From Planctomycetota bacterium (GTDB lineage: Bacteria; Planctomycetota; UBA1135; GCA-002686595): a stretch of DNA of 5,822 nucleotides. Each line of letters opens with the position of its first letter. Positions within the stretch are counted from its first letter, which is position 1. Below are positions 5,811-5,822 of this stretch, one piece after another. The position numbers and the translations under genes were made by a program. The DNA is taken from positions 1-5,822 of the forward strand of contig JAJDES010000036.1 in the NCBI GenBank assembly GCA_029259675.1, written 5' to 3'. Under the pieces are notes generated by a model that was not told the origin of the DNA, made no database searches, and was given only the letters and a program-made list of their open reading frames with translations.

Positions 5811-5822
5811 CCAGCCCGGCCT

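Larger units (their letters stand above)
5448..5822. other. Downstream non-coding region with palindromes
   Basis: No convincing gene is seen in these 375 bases. A minus-strand frame ending at 5698 is open to the right edge (about 40 codons) and could be the tail of a convergent gene. Its residues (Cys-rich end, mixed third positions) do not look clearly coding. A 69-codon minus-strand frame starting at 5653 has a hydrophobic, alanine-rich middle but no ribosome binding site, and it overlaps the helicase stop. The recognisable content is the three palindromic elements listed separately. No T-rich intrinsic terminator follows the helicase. Confidence 0.5.

Noticed and set aside
5698..5822. Tail of a possible minus-strand gene entering from the right
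   Set aside because: Open for about 40 codons to TAG at 5698-5700, but too short to judge. The Cys-rich end and mixed codon use do not support it, and it contains the tetraloop hairpin.

Overview
This 5.8 kb, GC-rich window looks like bacterial chromosome. It is densely coded, genes are preceded by Shine-Dalgarno-like motifs, and no introns, phage genes, transposase, CRISPR array, tRNA or rRNA are visible. The gene pair best recognised is a Ski2/Mtr4-type RNA helicase and an FtsQ/DivIB-like division protein. Bacterial Ski2-like helicases are patchily distributed (actinobacteria, cyanobacteria and several poorly cultured phyla). The phylum cannot be fixed from the sequence; an under-sampled free-living lineage such as a planctomycete relative is only a guess.

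Left two thirds, minus strand (3008 down to 1): a co-directional, probably co-transcribed set of three genes. In transcription order they are a 94-residue protein I do not recognise (2724-3008), a single-pass FtsQ/POTRA-like protein (1710-2708, GTG start, 15 nt after the previous stop), and a large multi-pass membrane protein that runs off the left edge (1-1616, at least 538 residues). The last gene has no stop inside the window, so a closed-ORF search would miss it. All three genes sit in the same reading frame and are separated only by two TAG codons.

Middle (3009-3389): a divergent control region of about 380 bp, locally richer in A/T. It carries several small inverted repeats, a perfect 12-bp palindrome, a candidate 58-codon leader ORF, and two overlapping, mutually exclusive hairpins just upstream of the helicase.

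Right (3390-5447, plus strand): a complete, compact Ski2-like superfamily 2 helicase of 685 residues with all core motifs and a DSHCT-like C-terminal domain, but only a short basic helix where Mtr4-type enzymes carry their arch. From 5448 to 5822 I see no convincing gene. That stretch holds a REP-like GTAG-plus-palindrome, an adjacent 30-bp interrupted dyad, and a 7-bp hairpin capped by a cUACGg tetraloop.

The helicase is expected to act on RNA in the cytoplasm (turnover, ribosome or structured-RNA remodelling). The minus-strand set is an envelope or cell-division cluster. Nothing in the sequence links the two functionally beyond the shared control region. No clearly new defence or mobile system is visible.
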